From NCBI GenBank assembly GCA_964421595.1, contig CAYQXY010000006.1, forward strand, positions 87,551 to 151,550: DNA of 64,000 bases. The letters run 5' to 3'. Within the stretch, counting starts at the first letter, position 1. Each line of letters opens with the position of its first letter. A program made the translations under genes and the position numbers. This document shows positions 18,735 to 26,785 of the stretch, piece after piece. The stretch is from PXAP01 sp964421595 (GTDB lineage Bacteria > Bacteroidota > Bacteroidia > Bacteroidales > PUMT01). The notes below the pieces were generated by a model that saw only the letters and a list, made by a program, of their open reading frames with translations, ran no database searches and was not told the origin of the DNA.

Positions 18735-19190
18735 ATGGAACCGATTATTTTAGCTTACATTGGCATTGGATTAATGATAGGACTTGCCGGTATTGGTAGT
18801 GCTTTTGGTGTGTCTATGGGTGGAAATGCCGCCATAGGTGCTTTGAAAAAGAATGAAGACGCATTTGGTAGTTATATGGTACTTAGTGCATTGCCCGGTA
18901 CACAGGGACTTTACGGATTTATGGGATATTTTGTTCTTACAGGATACACAGGTGCCCTTCCTGAAGTTGTTACATGGTATCAGGCAGCAACTATTTTTGG
19001 TGTTGGTTTTGCACTGGGTATTGTAGGTTTGCTTTCTGCGATCCGTCAGGGCCAGGTTTGTGCCAACGGTATTGCTGCAATCGGATCCGGTTATAACGTA
19101 TTCGGAAACACGCTGATCCTTGGTGTATTTCCTGAGCTGTATGCGATTATCGCTTTTGCTGCTACCTTCCTCGTGAGTGGAGCCATCTAG
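18735..19190 (+). CDS. atpK: V-type ATP synthase subunit K (rotor ring, Na+-type site)
   Basis: 151 residues, four membrane helices as two hairpins. Residues known to bind Na+ in Enterococcus hirae NtpK (L61, T64, Q65, Q110, E139) have counterparts at L53, T56 and Q57 in ALPGTQGLYGF, Q105 in SAIRQGQV and E134 in FPELYAIIAF. The alignment offset is constant within each hairpin. Sodium coupling is therefore likely. Last gene of the operon, followed by a terminator. Confidence 0.96.
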   Translation: MEPIILAYIGIGLMIGLAGIGSAFGVSMGGNAAIGALKKNEDAFGSYMVLSALPGTQGLYGFMGYFVLTGYTGALPEVVTWYQAATIFGVGFALGIVGLLSAIRQGQVCANGIAAIGSGYNVFGNTLILGVFPELYAIIAFAATFLVSGAI

Positions 19191-19210
19191 ATAGTTTAAA
19201 ATTGTAATTA

Positions 19211-19247
19211 AGCCCGTTGAATAGTAACTGTTCAACGGGTTTTTTAT
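19211..19247 (+). terminator. Rho-independent terminator of the V-ATPase operon
   Basis: GCCCGTTGAA pairs with TTCAACGGGT around a 9-nt loop, followed by a T-run. It begins 21 nt after the subunit K stop. Confidence 0.9.
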
Positions 19248-19618
19248 TTTCAGGCATGTTCAATATATCCCTCCCGCTACTTTAAAGGAATTTATTTTCA
19301 CTAAAAACAACTTCTGTATTTTATTCCTTTCTTTTTTACCTTTTTCCGGAAAATCCATTTTTTGATGACACCCTGATAGTAGTCCGGTCCAATCTAAAGT
19401 AATAACCGTATTATCATTTATGGTTCCATGCTACAAAGTGAATTACAATAGTTTTTTGATCATTTTCCCATATTAAAGGACTTTAGCCGATGGTTTTGCT
19501 GCAGTTACGGGAATAATGTAAAATGTATGAAATTGGGCACTTGTCCAATAATGGACATTTTTACGACTGGTTAAAAACCTGGTAAAGATAATTAAATCAG
19601 GATGTTATGACCTGAGGC
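19248..19618. other. Intergenic region, nothing recognised
   Basis: AT-rich spacer between the V-ATPase terminator and the truncated adaptor gene. No ORF, promoter consensus or repeat found. Confidence 0.5.
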
Positions 19619-20296
19619 ATGGATATTATTTTCCATATTGAAAAATTGCATATGGACCGGGAATTATCACCTCAGGATTTAAGAAAAAAAAGGACCAGGC
19701 TTACATTCAAAGTTGCTGTAGTTTTATTAATACTGATAATCACAGTGGCAGTTGTAAGATCATTCCTTGCTCCCTCACTTTCGCTGGATGATGTCAGAAC
19801 AGCCGTTGCAGAAAAAGGCGTTATAGAAGCATCAGTTTCGGCTTCAGGCATAATTCTTCCTGAATTTGAGGAAGTACTGACCTCTCCGGTAACATCACAA
19901 ATTCTAAAGGTGTATCGTAATGTCGGCGATTTGGTATCCGCCGGAGACACTATTTTAATCCTTGATGCTATCAATGAGCAGCTTCAGCTTGAAAAAATGC
20001 TTGAAGAGCTGGCATCAAAACAAAACAGGATTACCAGAATGCAGCTAAACATGGAACGTAGTCTGACTGAACTACAAACTACATATGAAATACAGAAACT
20101 GCGTACTGAAAACTATGAGACACACTATAACTCTGAAAAGTATATCAGGCAACTTGGGGGCAGTACCACCGAGATGGTCCGGCAGGCAGAACTGGAACTT
20201 CAGATCGCACTTATCGAACTGGAACGAATCAGGTTATCTGGTTTTGAGATAAGGGCAAAAAGATATAAATTGCGGTTTGATCATTCGTTCAATTAA
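19619..20296 (+). pseudogene. Truncated HlyD/RND-type membrane-fusion protein
   Basis: 225 residues. A membrane anchor (about residues 28-50, VAVVLLILIITVAVV) is followed by the first half of a periplasmic adaptor: strand region GVIEASVSASGIILPEFEEVLTSPVTSQILKVYRNVGDLVSAGDTIL (a lipoyl half-motif) and a coiled-coil hairpin with an ELERIRLSGFEIRAK-like return. The protein then stops, while family members run to about 400 residues with the second lipoyl half, beta-barrel and membrane-proximal domains. The next gene begins 12 nt later and is unrelated, and no transporter gene is adjacent. It is most simply a 3'-truncated remnant. A second ATG at codon 12 is an equally good start. Confidence 0.68.
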
Positions 20297-20308
20297 AGCA
20301 TCCATATC

Positions 20309-20743
20309 ATGGGAAAGTCAACTGGATTAGCCAGTTTAAAAGGATTGCCCGGCAATCCGTTTTTTTATGCCGGTTTGATGATTTTGTTTTTTATAACTGG
20401 TTGCGATAAAGATAATGAACTTGTTGCAATTACTTCCATTGAAACTATAGAGCCCGTTTTAACTGAAACCGGATATGAAAGTGGAGGGAGGATGATCGGA
20501 AACAAGGAAATTGAGATCACTGGATATGGAGTGAGCTACAGTACCGGTGAAAACCCGGCAATTGAAGATGCAGTTGCTGCCGGAATTGAAATGAATGCAA
20601 CGTGGGAAGAGAACCAGTTCACTGTTGATTTCAAAAGTCGGTTGCCGCTTCTTGCGCCTGGCACCAGATATTATCTTCGTGCCTATATTACAACCAGATC
20701 GGGAACCGCCTATGGTAACCAGGCACAGTTTACCACAAGATGA
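20309..20743 (+). CDS. Small lipoprotein with one FN3-like domain
   Basis: 144 residues. The lipobox FITGC (Cys32) ends a hydrophobic stretch (FFYAGLMILFFITG), predicting a membrane lipoprotein. After it comes one beta-sandwich of the kind often repeated in Bacteroidota surface proteins: ITGYGVSYSTGENPAIED, then LLAPGTRYYLRAYITTRSGTAYGNQAQFTT at the end. Function unknown; such domains mediate binding or spacing. It lies 12 nt after the truncated adaptor, so the present adjacency may be the result of a rearrangement. Confidence 0.75.
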   Translation: MGKSTGLASLKGLPGNPFFYAGLMILFFITGCDKDNELVAITSIETIEPVLTETGYESGGRMIGNKEIEITGYGVSYSTGENPAIEDAVAAGIEMNATWEENQFTVDFKSRLPLLAPGTRYYLRAYITTRSGTAYGNQAQFTTR

Positions 20744-20946
20744 GAGTCAACCTGAAAAATGAGAGTCAGCTGATCAAAAATCAGAAATTTTTGTTGAACT
20801 ATGGTGTTGAAAAGTTGTTGTAATTATTGATTCCAACTATCACACACCGGTATCAAACGACATGATTTATTAAACTGTATTAATGATGTTATTGCCTGCT
20901 GTCTGACACTATTTTTAGATTTTATTAACAATGTTAAAAGGAAAAA

Positions 20947-21894
20947 ATGACCAATCTAACCCGCATGAAGAGAATAGTATCCGTAATCTGCCTTACGATG
21001 ATATTTACTTTAACCATGAGTCAGGATTTTGAAGTAAACCTTTGGCCAGATAAGATGCTTGATCCAGATTCAGATGAAAAAGAGGCTCAGGTGTATACTG
21101 ATATACTTCGTATAAGTAATGTTCAGGTTCCTTCTGTTGCCGTTTATCTTCCGGCAAAAAGGCAGGCTACCGGGCAAGCTGTACTTATTTGTCCCGGAGG
21201 GGGATATAACATTCTGGCGTATGACTGGGAAGGTGTCGATGTTGCAAGATGGTTTGCATCCAGGGGAATTGCTGCAGTTGTCCTGAAATACAGGCTTCCG
21301 GTTTCGAAAACAATCCCGGTAAGGTATGAAGCACCACTTCAGGATGCACAAAGAGCTATTAGACTTATAAGATTTAACGCCGATCACTGGAATATAGATG
21401 TGAACAAGATCGGTGTAATTGGTTTTTCGGCTGGTGGTCATCTGGCATCAACCCTTGGAACAAGGTTCGATTATAATACCCTTGATCCGGTCGATGCAAT
21501 TGATGAGGTAAGTGCTCGCCCTGATTTTATGGTGCTAGTTTACCCTGTCATTAGCTTCCGGGAACAGTTTTTACATGCCGGTTCGAGAGATGCCCTGCTA
21601 GGGGAGAATGCTGATAGCGGACTAATTGATTTCTATTCAAATGAGCTGCACGTGAGTTCAGGAACTCCTCCTGCTTTTCTCGTGCATTCGGGTGACGATA
21701 CTGCAGTACCCGTCGAAAACAGCCTCTGTTTTTATCAGGCATTAATTAATCAGAAGATTCCAGCTGAAATGCATATTTATCCGGAAGGTGGCCATGGGTA
21801 TTCTCTGGCAATAGGCAGGGGATACCTTCAAACCTGGACCGACCGCTTATATGACTGGCTTCAGGATATTGATACAGCGGTAATTACTGAATAA
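20947..21894 (+). CDS. Secreted alpha/beta hydrolase, BD-FAE-like esterase
   Basis: 315 residues with a signal peptide (RMKRIVSVICLTMIFTLTMS). Fold motifs are an oxyanion-hole region CPGGGYNILAYDWEG, nucleophile Ser in GFSAGGHLAS, acid Asp in HSGDDTAVPVENS and base His in PEGGHGYSL. The order and spacing match the esterase/lipase family that includes bifunctional acetylxylan/feruloyl esterases (BD-FAE), so removal of ester groups from plant polysaccharide is plausible but unproven. The start is supported by an AAGGAA sequence just upstream of the ATG. No polysaccharide utilisation genes surround it. Confidence 0.85.
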   Translation: MTNLTRMKRIVSVICLTMIFTLTMSQDFEVNLWPDKMLDPDSDEKEAQVYTDILRISNVQVPSVAVYLPAKRQATGQAVLICPGGGYNILAYDWEGVDVARWFASRGIAAVVLKYRLPVSKTIPVRYEAPLQDAQRAIRLIRFNADHWNIDVNKIGVIGFSAGGHLASTLGTRFDYNTLDPVDAIDEVSARPDFMVLVYPVISFREQFLHAGSRDALLGENADSGLIDFYSNELHVSSGTPPAFLVHSGDDTAVPVENSLCFYQALINQKIPAEMHIYPEGGHGYSLAIGRGYLQTWTDRLYDWLQDIDTAVITE

Positions 21895-21927
21895 AGGGTT
21901 TCTGCAAAATCAACCCAACACAGAGTA

Positions 21928-22893
21928 ATGATATCGATCTGCATCCCTGTTTATAATTATAATATTTCAGAGTTGACAGTTGAACTGATCAGGCAGGGAA
22001 ATGACTCAGGGGCAGATTATGAAATAATTCTGATTGATGACTGCTCCTTGATGGAGTACAGGAAAGCTAACAAAGCTTTATTCAGAATCTGCAAATATAT
22101 CCAGCTTGACAGAAATGTTGGTCGGGCCAGAATCCGTAATCTTTTTATGGAACATGCCAGGTATGAAAATCTTCTGTTCGTCGACTGCGATTCGGTAATA
22201 ATCAGGGAAGATTTTCTTTTAAGATATATTAAAGACATCAGCGAGAATGGATCGCTGGTAATTTGTGGAGGAAGGGTTTATGAAACAGTATCACCTCCAG
22301 GTGAAAAAAAATTAAGGTGGAAGTATGGTACTTTCAGGGAAAGCCAGCCTCCCTCAGTCAGGAGAAAAAGCCCCTTCCGGTTTTTTATGAGCAATAATCT
22401 TCTTTTAAACAAAAAAGTGTTAGATAGTATCAGATTCGATGAAAGGCTATTGGAATATGGCTATGAAGATACCCTGTTTGGTTACTGGCTGATGAAAAAC
22501 AAAATAAAAATCAGTCATATTGAAAACCCGGTATTGCATGGCCACATTGAAACCAATTCTGAATTCCTTGAGAAAACTGAGAAAAGTGTTGCTAATCTGA
22601 TGAGAATCGTCGACTTTGTTGGTTGTGATGATGATTTTGTCAATAATATCAGATTATTGCAAATTTATATAATGATAAACAGGATCAGGCTCACAGGAAT
22701 CTGCAGATTTTCTCTCAATCAGCTGAGCCGGCTTTTCAAATATTTCCTGTCACGGGGTTTCGTCTACATGTGGATGTTTGATCTGTATAAGCTCGATTTG
22801 CTTATGCAGGCCGGAAAGCTCCCATTAGTTCCTGCTAATGAACGTGCGGATAAAATAAAGCATACCATTGAAAAAAGCAATTCTGATCACTGA
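21928..22893 (+). CDS. Glycosyltransferase family 2
   Basis: 321 residues. The N-terminal GT-A fold is clear: ISICIPVYNYNISELTVEL, YEIILIDDCS and the DxD-type metal site in LLFVDCDSVI. The middle contains FDERLLEYGYEDTLFGYWLM, the acceptor-side ED motif of GT2 enzymes, and the C-terminus has a hydrophobic helical region (FKYFLSRGFVYMWMFDLYKL) that may lie on the membrane. The sugar donor cannot be told. It stands 33 nt downstream of the esterase gene, same strand. Confidence 0.88.
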   Translation: MISICIPVYNYNISELTVELIRQGNDSGADYEIILIDDCSLMEYRKANKALFRICKYIQLDRNVGRARIRNLFMEHARYENLLFVDCDSVIIREDFLLRYIKDISENGSLVICGGRVYETVSPPGEKKLRWKYGTFRESQPPSVRRKSPFRFFMSNNLLLNKKVLDSIRFDERLLEYGYEDTLFGYWLMKNKIKISHIENPVLHGHIETNSEFLEKTEKSVANLMRIVDFVGCDDDFVNNIRLLQIYIMINRIRLTGICRFSLNQLSRLFKYFLSRGFVYMWMFDLYKLDLLMQAGKLPLVPANERADKIKHTIEKSNSDH

Positions 22894-22925
22894 ATAACTT
22901 TAAATCACTGTATAACATTAAAGCT

Positions 22926-22947
22926 CCCGGGAGTGGCCTTTCCCGGG
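22926..22947. terminator. GC-rich hairpin between convergent genes
   Basis: CCCGGGA and TCCCGGG form a perfect 7-bp stem with an 8-nt loop between the GT2 and encapsulin genes, which converge. There is no T-run, so a terminator role is only probable. Confidence 0.4.
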
Positions 22948-23109
22948 TACGGGTTTCATCTATTGGCATCGCTTACTTGCTTATGCCGGGATATTTATAG
23001 GATTTTCATTCACTATTCTCCTCCTGTCATCCATGTACATATATGGTAGACAGCCGGATATCGGCTAGAAAGACGGCTGGTTTACAGAATCCTCCGGATC
23101 TAACAAATA

Positions 23110-23904
23110 TTATTCTATAAGAATAACAGTAGAGGGATCATTAATCCTGAAAGTAAATGATTCTGTAAAAAAGAGGTTAACCATTTTGTCATCATGTGAT
23201 TCGTAGCCAATTGAGATATCCTGTCCGAGGACAAGATGAAGCTCAGGAGCATTGGCAGGAGTAAGGATAGTCTCTTCTATAAAGTGACTCAAAATAACTG
23301 GTCCGCCAAGCAATTTCTCCAGTTGTATCTTTAGAGGATATGCCTTGAAATGGGAAGATATTTTCTCCCATCTTTCGGGACTGACCACTAAAGTATAAGG
23401 TCCGCCGATTGATGCGTGCTTTAATTTTGTCATACCATGGGAAACCACAGCAAGCAAATCATCTATTAAATCAGGAAAAGTCAGCTTTTCCTTGACATTA
23501 CACTCTGTTAAGCCTGTTATTGAGGCGTTCTTAAGTCCATAAAATATGGTTCTTTCCTCAAATTCAGCAAGCCTGACGGCAGCCTTCTCCATTGCCTGAA
23601 GATCTATGTCACGGGCACCTCTGGCAAGATTGTCAAGTTCCCAAATCTCAAGGCTGAATTTGATTCGCGGTTCAATAAGTGGCTGAACTTTGTTAATTCC
23701 GTAAACTACTCCATTATTTTTCTGATTTGCCGGGATAATCAGCCTTCCCTCAGGATACGCGGCATAATCCCAGCCTTTGGGGCCAAGTACATTGACAAAT
23801 TTTCTGGCCGACAGGTGCGAATTTAAAAAACGCTTTGATTCTGATTTGATCTCATCCCATGCTTCACTGGAAACAGGGGCCAACGATTGCTTTAAAATAT
23901 CCAT
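23110..23904 (-). CDS. Encapsulin shell protein (family 1, linocin M18-like)
   Basis: 264 residues, typical length. It aligns by eye with Thermotoga maritima encapsulin along its whole length: LAPVSSEAWDEIKSE, SARKFVNVLGPKGWDYAAYPEG, the E-loop/P-domain boundary PLIEPRIKFSLEIWELDNLARGARDIDL, EFEERTIFYGL, GGPYTLVVSPERW, LVLGQDISIGYE and FFTESFTFRINDP. It has the HK97 phage capsid fold and assembles into a protein nanocompartment. The upstream gene on the same strand (12 nt away) encodes the ferritin cargo, so the pair forms an iron-storage compartment. Expected ends VILIE. Confidence 0.96.
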   Translation of the reverse strand: MDILKQSLAPVSSEAWDEIKSESKRFLNSHLSARKFVNVLGPKGWDYAAYPEGRLIIPANQKNNGVVYGINKVQPLIEPRIKFSLEIWELDNLARGARDIDLQAMEKAAVRLAEFEERTIFYGLKNASITGLTECNVKEKLTFPDLIDDLLAVVSHGMTKLKHASIGGPYTLVVSPERWEKISSHFKAYPLKIQLEKLLGGPVILSHFIEETILTPANAPELHLVLGQDISIGYESHDDKMVNLFFTESFTFRINDPSTVILIE

Positions 23905-23916
23905 AATCCTCTTATA

Positions 23917-24225
23917 TTATTTGATGTTTCCAATCTCAAGGCTTGTATTGACGCCATCATTAGTGTCAACGAATATTTGCTTCTTTATCTGCTCATCCCA
24001 GCCCGGCATGTTTTTTCTAAGCCATTCAATTGTCTTGCACGCATGTTCAATCTCTTCGTCCCTGTTATGCTCAAGAATTGCTTTGAGTTCATCATTTTTG
24101 GTTGTTACAACTCTCTGATGATACCAGTCCACGGCCTCTACCTCTTCTTTTAAACTGTTAAGGGCTCGTGAAAAATCCCTTGCCTCCGGGGTAAGTTCTT
24201 CAGCGGGTTCATGGTAATTTGACAT
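23917..24225 (-). CDS. Encapsulated ferritin-like cargo protein (EncFtn)
   Basis: 102 residues. Two helices carry the iron ligands: SLKEEVEAVDWYHQR and HNRDEEIEHACKTIEWLRKN. By comparison with Rhodospirillum rubrum EncFtn, E28, E58 and H61 correspond to ferroxidase residues E32, E62 and H65 (constant offset of 4). A flexible linker leads to the C-terminal tail TSLEIGNIK, which matches the short cargo-loading peptides (such as SLxIGSLK) that dock inside encapsulin shells. It is cotranscribed with, and lies just upstream of, the shell gene. It oxidises Fe(II) to be stored inside the shell. Confidence 0.95.
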   Translation of the reverse strand: MSNYHEPAEELTPEARDFSRALNSLKEEVEAVDWYHQRVVTTKNDELKAILEHNRDEEIEHACKTIEWLRKNMPGWDEQIKKQIFVDTNDGVNTSLEIGNIK

Positions 24226-24508
24226 ATAGAATAGATTTTAGGTTTCTGTAATTCCTGATTCGAATCATAAAATTAAATAGAATTCAAACTAATACCAAGC
24301 ATGGACCGGTTTAATTAAATTTGTTTTTCCCTGTTATTGTTGCAAATGAGGTGTATTCCTGTTTTCAATGCCCGGCTGGCGTTTAGGTATCTGACAGATT
24401 CAGCAGCATGATTAATGGAACACTGAATGGTTTATTATATCTTTATTTTTAAATATACAGGAATTATATTTTCAGTTTAACACTGATATATGTTAAAAGA
24501 CGAATGTA

Positions 24509-25516
24509 ATGGTAAAGAGAATTGATGAATCGGATACTTTTCTTAAGGCATATAACAACAGACCAGCCAGAACTATGGTCAAAACTATGCTAATTGATAA
24601 TTACACACGTGCAGTCCTGCTTCACCACCCAAAAGACAAGCTTTCTTTTAATTTGATCAATCAAAAATGCAGCCGGATGATTGATTATATTTTCGACCGC
24701 ATTGAAGAGGTAAAGTATTCGCCTGAAAAACTGTTTCCCTTGTTTGAGAGGCTATCAAGGAATAACTCCCGGAGGGATGATATATGGTTTTGTGAATTCA
24801 TTGAATCATATGAAAATTACAAACATAATGTTAAACTAATCAGGAGGTATGATCAGATAAAGGATTTTCTCAAAGGAAACTCATTCTGTGATGTTGGTTG
24901 TGGAGGTGGTGACCTTGCTTTTTATGTTAAAAAGCATTCACCTGCTATCAGCATGTCTGCCGGTATAGATGTAGTGGACTGGCGTACTGAGGGTTTGAAG
25001 AAGGAGATCGATTTTTTGCTTATGGATCTTTCTTCCAGGGGGACGGTATCTTCACGACAGTTTGACACGGTGACCTGTCTGGCGGTACTTCATCATATCT
25101 CCTCAGGTGATGAGGCCGTTAATGTATTTCTTTCTAATCTGAAATCAGCACTCAGTAAAACCAGTACATTGATTATCGAGGAAGATGTTTTAATTACAAG
25201 GGAGATCCAGGATAGTCACGAATTTGTTAATGATATTGAAATTTTAAAAACGAATCAGATTTATTTTAATAATTTTATTGCACTAAATGAAAAGGATCAA
25301 AAGGCTGTCCTTATCCTGATTGATTTTCTCGCCAACTGTCTTTCGGTTGGTGTCCCCCAAATGGCATTTCCATGTGGTTTCAGAAGCATTGAAAACTGGA
25401 TAGATTTGTTCACAACCAATCTCTATAAAGTTGATGAGGTCCGCATACATGGATTCATACCTGGTAATTTCAATCAGTCAGCACATGCCACTTTTGTTTT
25501 GTCTTCATGCAGTTAA
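24509..25516 (+). CDS. Class I SAM-dependent methyltransferase, substrate unknown
   Basis: 335 residues. A helical N-terminal region of about 125 residues precedes a Rossmann methyltransferase domain: SAM motif I FCDVGCGGGDLAFYVKK, an acidic end of strand 2 (AGIDVVDW), and motif IV/post-motif region FDTVTCLAVLHHISSGDEAVN. The C-terminal part (FLANCLSVGVPQMAFPCGFRSIENWIDLF) resembles methyltransferases acting on small molecules or natural products, but no specific family is recognised. It stands alone between the encapsulin pair and a DUF4349 lipoprotein. Confidence 0.8.
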   Translation: MVKRIDESDTFLKAYNNRPARTMVKTMLIDNYTRAVLLHHPKDKLSFNLINQKCSRMIDYIFDRIEEVKYSPEKLFPLFERLSRNNSRRDDIWFCEFIESYENYKHNVKLIRRYDQIKDFLKGNSFCDVGCGGGDLAFYVKKHSPAISMSAGIDVVDWRTEGLKKEIDFLLMDLSSRGTVSSRQFDTVTCLAVLHHISSGDEAVNVFLSNLKSALSKTSTLIIEEDVLITREIQDSHEFVNDIEILKTNQIYFNNFIALNEKDQKAVLILIDFLANCLSVGVPQMAFPCGFRSIENWIDLFTTNLYKVDEVRIHGFIPGNFNQSAHATFVLSSCS

Positions 25517-25533
25517 ATTGAAATAATAAGTAC

Positions 25534-25541
25534 TACTTTTG
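25534..25541 (+). promoter_or_regulatory. Candidate -7 promoter element (TACTTTTG)
   Basis: TACTTTTG lies 66 nt before the DUF4349 lipoprotein start. The upstream TTG is at 13 nt only, so support is moderate. Confidence 0.4.
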
Positions 25542-25606
25542 ATTGTTTTTTAAAGGGTTCATATATTTCAGATAAACATAGTACAATTACTCAAATATTC
25601 CCAAAA

Positions 25607-26488
25607 ATGATCTTATTATCACAATTAGCCGGAAAGTTCAGGATCGTCGGACTTTTGATAATCTTTTCAGCAATATTTAGCGGTTGTGGCGACCGTCCGG
25701 CGGAGGAAATGTATGTTGTTGACGAAATGCAGGAAAGATCTTATCAGCCTGAGGCCATGCCAGGCCGGCAAGCCACGCTTTCAAGTCCGGAAAGGGATGC
25801 TTTTCCCGGATCAGATATTGTTGCCGATGAGAAGAAAGTGATAAGGAGCGGGAACATCGGTTTAAAAGTTGATGATCTTGAAGATGCAAGACAGGTGATC
25901 GACTCTCTTGTTCTCTATTTCGGTGGTTATTATTCCAATGAAAGTTTTAATGATTTTGACCATCAGGCAATGTACCACCTCACAGCAAGGGTTCCTTCCG
26001 CCTCTTTTGAGCCGTTCACTGAAGGCATTGAAACATCAGGGTTCAGGGTAGCTGATAAGAATATTTCAGCAAGGGATGTGACTGAAGAATACATTGACCT
26101 GGAGATGAGGCTTGCCAACAGGAGGCGATATCTCGAAAGGTATAATGAACTTCTCAAACAGGCCGGCACGATAAAGGATATTATTGATATAGAGGAGAAT
26201 ACCAGGAAACTGGAGGAGGAGATCGAAAGTGCAGAGGGCAGACTTAAATACCTCACCGGACAGATAGATTACAGTACTTTGTATATAACACTCACACAGG
26301 AGAAAGAATTCAGGTTCCAGCCTGACAGGCGGGATGGATTTTATGAAAGGCTAAAACAATCCCTTTCCCGGGGATGGTATGGACTGATAGATTTCTCCCT
26401 GTTCATAATCCGTCTCTGGCCATTCTGGATAATTCTTGTTATTGCAGTTGCACTGTTCAGAAGATTTTCAGGAAGACGCAAAAAATAG
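25607..26488 (+). CDS. DUF4349 domain lipoprotein
   Basis: 293 residues. Signal peptide with lipobox FSGC (Cys27). The DUF4349 domain starts at KKVIRSGNIGLKVDDLEDARQVIDSL and includes ISARDVTEEYIDLEMRLANRRRYLERYNELL, a coiled coil (IKDIIDIEENTRKLEEEIESAEGRLKYLTGQI) and YSTLYITLTQE. A C-terminal membrane helix (LFIIRLWPFWIILVIAVALF) ends in basic residues. The topology suggests a lipid-anchored protein that also crosses the inner membrane. Function of the family is unknown. Confidence 0.88.
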   Translation: MILLSQLAGKFRIVGLLIIFSAIFSGCGDRPAEEMYVVDEMQERSYQPEAMPGRQATLSSPERDAFPGSDIVADEKKVIRSGNIGLKVDDLEDARQVIDSLVLYFGGYYSNESFNDFDHQAMYHLTARVPSASFEPFTEGIETSGFRVADKNISARDVTEEYIDLEMRLANRRRYLERYNELLKQAGTIKDIIDIEENTRKLEEEIESAEGRLKYLTGQIDYSTLYITLTQEKEFRFQPDRRDGFYERLKQSLSRGWYGLIDFSLFIIRLWPFWIILVIAVALFRRFSGRRKK

Positions 26489-26551
26489 TGATACTCTTTA
26501 CTTTTAGTGAGAAACCCTTGCCTGATTTATGGATATCCTTCAGGGAAAGAC

Positions 26552-26632
26552 GTTGTCAACTGTGTAAATAATTCGTTAAAATCAAACTAACCACCACTCG
26601 AGGAGTTGGTTTTGACCCCGAACTTACACAAC
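26552..26632. repeat. Nested palindromic element, possible mobile-element remnant
   Basis: Outer arms GTTGTCAACTGTGTAA..TTCG and CGAACTTACACAAC are inverted copies; inside, TCAAACTAACC faces GTTGGTTTTGA around a CTCGAG centre. The outer sequence recalls the ends of IS256-family elements in Bacteroidota, but no transposase is present. The rest of the intergenic stretch to 26785 shows nothing. Confidence 0.4.
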
Positions 26633-26785
26633 ATTTCGTATTTCTAACCTTGTCTTCCGTGCAAATGCACCGTCAGGATGGTTAAGCTTCCAAAGTATGC
26701 GGTTCTCAATGAATTACTAAATCAATATCTTAGTATTCAGTTACGTAAGATTTAATAGGGAATATATAATGGGACACTTATGAAG

